From an uncultured Neptuniibacter sp. (GTDB taxonomy: Bacteria; Pseudomonadota; Gammaproteobacteria; Pseudomonadales; Balneatricaceae), in assembly GCF_947498015.1 (NCBI RefSeq), contig NZ_CANMIR010000002.1, positions 124,001 through 188,000 of the forward strand: 64,000 bases of DNA, read 5' to 3'. The position numbers and the translations under genes were made by a program. The notes beneath the pieces were generated by a model that searched no databases, was not told the origin of the DNA, and saw only the letters and a list, made by a program, of their open reading frames with translations. This document shows, in pieces, positions 61,296 through 64,000 of this stretch (positions within the stretch are counted from its first letter, which is position 1; each line of letters opens with the position of its first letter).

Positions 61296-61820
61296 TCAAT
61301 TTCGCTTAGATCGAATATTCACTTCCGAGAGATGGATCAGCTCACCGCTACAAAGATCTATCTCGTAAGCTTTTCCAAAGCCAACAACATAACTCCCTTC
61401 AAAGGCTTCTAAGCGAAAAAGGTGAAAGTCCGGTAAGGTTTTCAACATTGCCATGATATTTCCAAACTGATCCTCCATTCCGTTCAATACCTGTTGATAC
61501 TCATCTTTTTGCGGCTCAACCTCTTCAGCACTACACCGATAAGTTAATCGTTCGCGAGCAAACAGATTTTGGGAATCTCCTTCATCCGCAATAAACATGA
61601 CAGATGCACGTGGAGAGGTACTCAAGTTCTTTGTGTGACGGGCAAGCTCACTGATAAAGATATAAAACACACCGGGCTGATCACTGAAGTACGGGGCGTA
61701 ACTGATCTCAGGAAACCCTTCAATATTCATTGTCGATAACAGAAGTGACTGCATCCCATTCTGTAATTTCTGACAGGATTGATTCAACCCAAGCAGCTGT
61801 TCTTTAGACTGTTCAGACAT
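61296..61820 (-). CDS. HugZ/HutZ-like heme utilisation or pyridoxamine-oxidase-fold protein
   Basis: The 174-residue split-barrel protein is of the pyridoxamine 5'-phosphate oxidase-like superfamily. SLLLSTMNIEGFPEISYAP, FYIFISELARHTKNL and PRASVMFIADE are the barrel segments, and the tail with FRLEAFEGSYVVGFGKAYEI resembles HugZ/HutZ, which bind or degrade heme. No heme transport genes are adjacent, and the C-terminal histidine typical of HugZ is not seen, so heme breakdown is uncertain. It is monocistronic. Confidence 0.78.
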   Translation of the reverse strand: MSEQSKEQLLGLNQSCQKLQNGMQSLLLSTMNIEGFPEISYAPYFSDQPGVFYIFISELARHTKNLSTSPRASVMFIADEGDSQNLFARERLTYRCSAEEVEPQKDEYQQVLNGMEDQFGNIMAMLKTLPDFHLFRLEAFEGSYVVGFGKAYEIDLCSGELIHLSEVNIRSKRN

Positions 61821-61947
61821 AACTACCTCTGTATGAACTCTGTTAAAAAAAACTAAAATTTAAAGCCTGACAACCTCTGCCGATACTATAATTAGAGTGG
61901 TTGTGAAATCGCAACCGAATCTGGACAGTGCTGATAAGGTGTTTGTC

Positions 61948-62358
61948 ATGGGCGACAAGAAAGTATTTATCCGCCACCCCGAGGAGTTCCCTATTGAACT
62001 CCGGCCTCAGGATTCACATATGAATCCCCACCACTCCTCTTCCCTACAACTTGTTTGCCACTCAGATATCCCCTTCGAATCCGGCGACAATATCACAATC
62101 AAAATCCCCAGTATCGCGTCTAACCTCGAGGTACTTGGTACCATTCAAAGCTGTGAAGGTACGCATAATGGATATGAGTTGGGGATCGCATTTACCAATA
62201 TCGACGCACTGATGCGTATCCGTATTCTGGAACAGCTCTGCTATATCCAACGATACCGCAAACATGTACATGAATTCGAAGGTCGCGAGTTGTCAGATCA
62301 GGATGCAGCTCTGGAGTGGATCGGAAAATATGCGCATCTGTTTCCAGTTGCCTGCTGA
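61948..62358 (+). CDS. PilZ-like domain protein
   Basis: The 136-residue protein appears to be a PilZ-type beta-barrel (FIRHPEEFPIELR, then LVCHSDIPFESGDNITIKIP, ending ELGIAFTN) plus a helical tail (LMRIRILEQLCYIQRYRKHV). The c-di-GMP-binding RxxxR motif is not clearly present and no clean D/NxSxxG is seen, so ligand binding is doubtful. The chosen ATG at 61948 follows AAGGTG; a GTG-start frame extends 17 codons upstream. It lies just before kdsA. Confidence 0.7.
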   Translation: MGDKKVFIRHPEEFPIELRPQDSHMNPHHSSSLQLVCHSDIPFESGDNITIKIPSIASNLEVLGTIQSCEGTHNGYELGIAFTNIDALMRIRILEQLCYIQRYRKHVHEFEGRELSDQDAALEWIGKYAHLFPVAC

Positions 62359-62435
62359 GCTTAAAGCACCTGAAGCCTCTGCATTGCAGCAATAAATCGT
62401 TATACTACACACTTCTTTTATTGGATGGGTGATAG

Positions 62436-63290
<855 letters not shown>

Positions 63291-63306
63291 GTTTTTATTT
63301 TGACAG

Positions 63307-63337
63307 GCCTCCCTTCTGGGGGCCTGCTCTCTTCAAC
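63307..63337 (+). terminator. GC-rich hairpin after kdsA
   Basis: AGGCC-TCCC and GGGGGCCT pair with one bulge across TTCT, about 15 bases beyond the stop. The following sequence CTCTCTTC is only mildly T-rich, so this is a probable but unproven terminator. Confidence 0.5.
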
Positions 63338-63426
63338 ATTCACCCAGAAATCTTTCCCAAAGTGCTGACTTCTGATGCGCCCCTTGTCTATGATAGGCGG
63401 ATGGACGAAGAACAGGATCTGCCACA

Positions 63427-64000
63427 ATGAGTAACACCCCGGAATCTCTCTACGATGCGCTTCAGGATGGAATCGAAATCGGTCCGGAGCACCATCGATT
63501 CAAACTGATTAAGCATACCGGTATTCATGCACTGGGACGGCTCTGGCAGGCCGAGGATATTAGTGTTCAGGGCTCCCCTCTGGTCACCCTGCTGATCATC
63601 AATCCCTTTCTGCTTAAGCAAACTAACTTCGTTGAAGGGATTAAAAAGCACGCAGCTTTGAACAAGCAGCTGAAAAATAAGCATATCGCTGAGTGTTACG
63701 GCTTCTTTACTCACAAGAGTAAATTACTGTTCCTCTCCTACGAAAAACTTGATGGGCTAACCCTCGGGGGCTTAATTCACAAGGGTGGCAAACTTGCTGA
63801 GAAGCAGCAGTTAGGGCTGATTCGACAGCTCGCATATGCAATAGATATGGGCTATCAAAAACTACACAGCGCCCACGGTTGCCTGGACAGCGACTTTATT
63901 TTTATCAATCGCAACGGTGGGATCAAACTCACACTTTTCTCACTTAGGGAGAGTTTGGAATCCCTATCTGCGCTGCTACCGGAACCATTCCGCTACAAGC
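63427..64000 (+). CDS. Protein-kinase-like protein, truncated by the window end
   Basis: An ATG at 63427 opens a frame that remains open to the right edge (191 codons visible). It looks like the N-terminal part of a serine/threonine-kinase fold: LIKHTGIHALGRLWQAED resembles the glycine loop, and LSYEKLDGLTLGGLI resembles the hinge. Catalytic residues are changed: where HRDLKPxN is expected, the text reads HGCLDSDF, and the DFG position reads LFS. It is therefore probably a pseudokinase or a regulatory module of a longer protein. The C-terminal domains are outside the window. It follows kdsA by about 135 bases. Confidence 0.65.
   Translation, partial: MSNTPESLYDALQDGIEIGPEHHRFKLIKHTGIHALGRLWQAEDISVQGSPLVTLLIINPFLLKQTNFVEGIKKHAALNKQLKNKHIAECYGFFTHKSKLLFLSYEKLDGLTLGGLIHKGGKLAEKQQLGLIRQLAYAIDMGYQKLHSAHGCLDSDFIFINRNGGIKLTLFSLRESLESLSALLPEPFRYK

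Noticed and set aside
63388-63714. A 108-codon minus-strand frame at the right edge
   Set aside because: It lies opposite the kinase-like frame that starts at 63427, which has better codon use and recognisable protein structure.

Overview
The window is a stretch of ordinary chromosome from a Gram-negative gammaproteobacterium. Gene content and protein style (rnfABCDGE linked to nth, class Ia nrdAB with a ferredoxin partner, kdsA, ETF and ETF-QO, PhaB, malonyl-CoA decarboxylase, many GGDEF proteins) suggest a marine heterotroph of the Oceanospirillales type. That placement is inference; no rRNA gene is present. No tRNA, rRNA, CRISPR array, insertion sequence or prophage was recognised. Genes are densely packed in short operons on both strands.

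Layout. 1-6.1 kb: start of a gene leaving the left edge, a Cache-GGDEF diguanylate cyclase behind a perfect FNR/Anr-type box, a MocR regulator divergent from a CcoG-like iron-sulfur membrane protein, a GIY-YIG protein, a 490-bp AT-rich gap with DnaA-box-like sites, and an AraC regulator. 6.2-16.2 kb: a small secreted protein, grxC, then on the minus strand rnfABCDGE, a receiver-CheC protein, a PAS-GGDEF protein and nth. 16.3-26.0 kb: sulfate assimilation (cysDN divergent from a TSUP permease, cysI, a DUF934 gene and cysH, with cysG further on), interrupted by a 3-hydroxyisobutyryl-CoA hydrolase-like gene. 26.2-30.0 kb: a HAMP-GGDEF cyclase, a PCP-reductase-domain miniprotein and an Aer-like chemoreceptor. 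30.0-34.8 kb: maiA, a VOC protein and fahA (end of homogentisate breakdown) with a divergent LysR regulator, a rhodanese and a GST. 34.8-42.2 kb: a FixLJ-like two-component system, an acyl-CoA synthetase, a cysteine hydrolase and MaoC, divergent from malonyl-CoA decarboxylase and PhaB. 42.3-49.6 kb: a triple-SBP PAS-GGDEF protein, etfBA and ETF-QO. 49.6-54.3 kb: a TetR regulator with three operator-like palindromes, an AhpD-like protein, two paralogous small lipoproteins, a cysteine synthase and a DEAD-box helicase. 54.4-64.0 kb: a Ycf46-like AAA ATPase with an overlapping unknown gene, nrdA-nrdB-yfaE behind tandem NrdR boxes, DUF2788, a HugZ-like protein, a PilZ-like protein, kdsA and a kinase-like gene cut by the right edge.

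Themes. Four GGDEF proteins, each with an apparent RxxD inhibition site, make c-di-GMP synthesis a strong theme. The sulfur genes fit an APS-based (PAPS-independent) route: CysN ends in what looks like a P-loop-less APS kinase remnant, and CysH carries the cysteines expected of an iron-sulfur APS reductase. The least explained items are the two paralogous lipoproteins, the ATPase and its overlapping partner, the receiver-CheC/GGDEF pair between rnf and nth, the DnaA-box cluster, and the kinase-like protein at the right edge.
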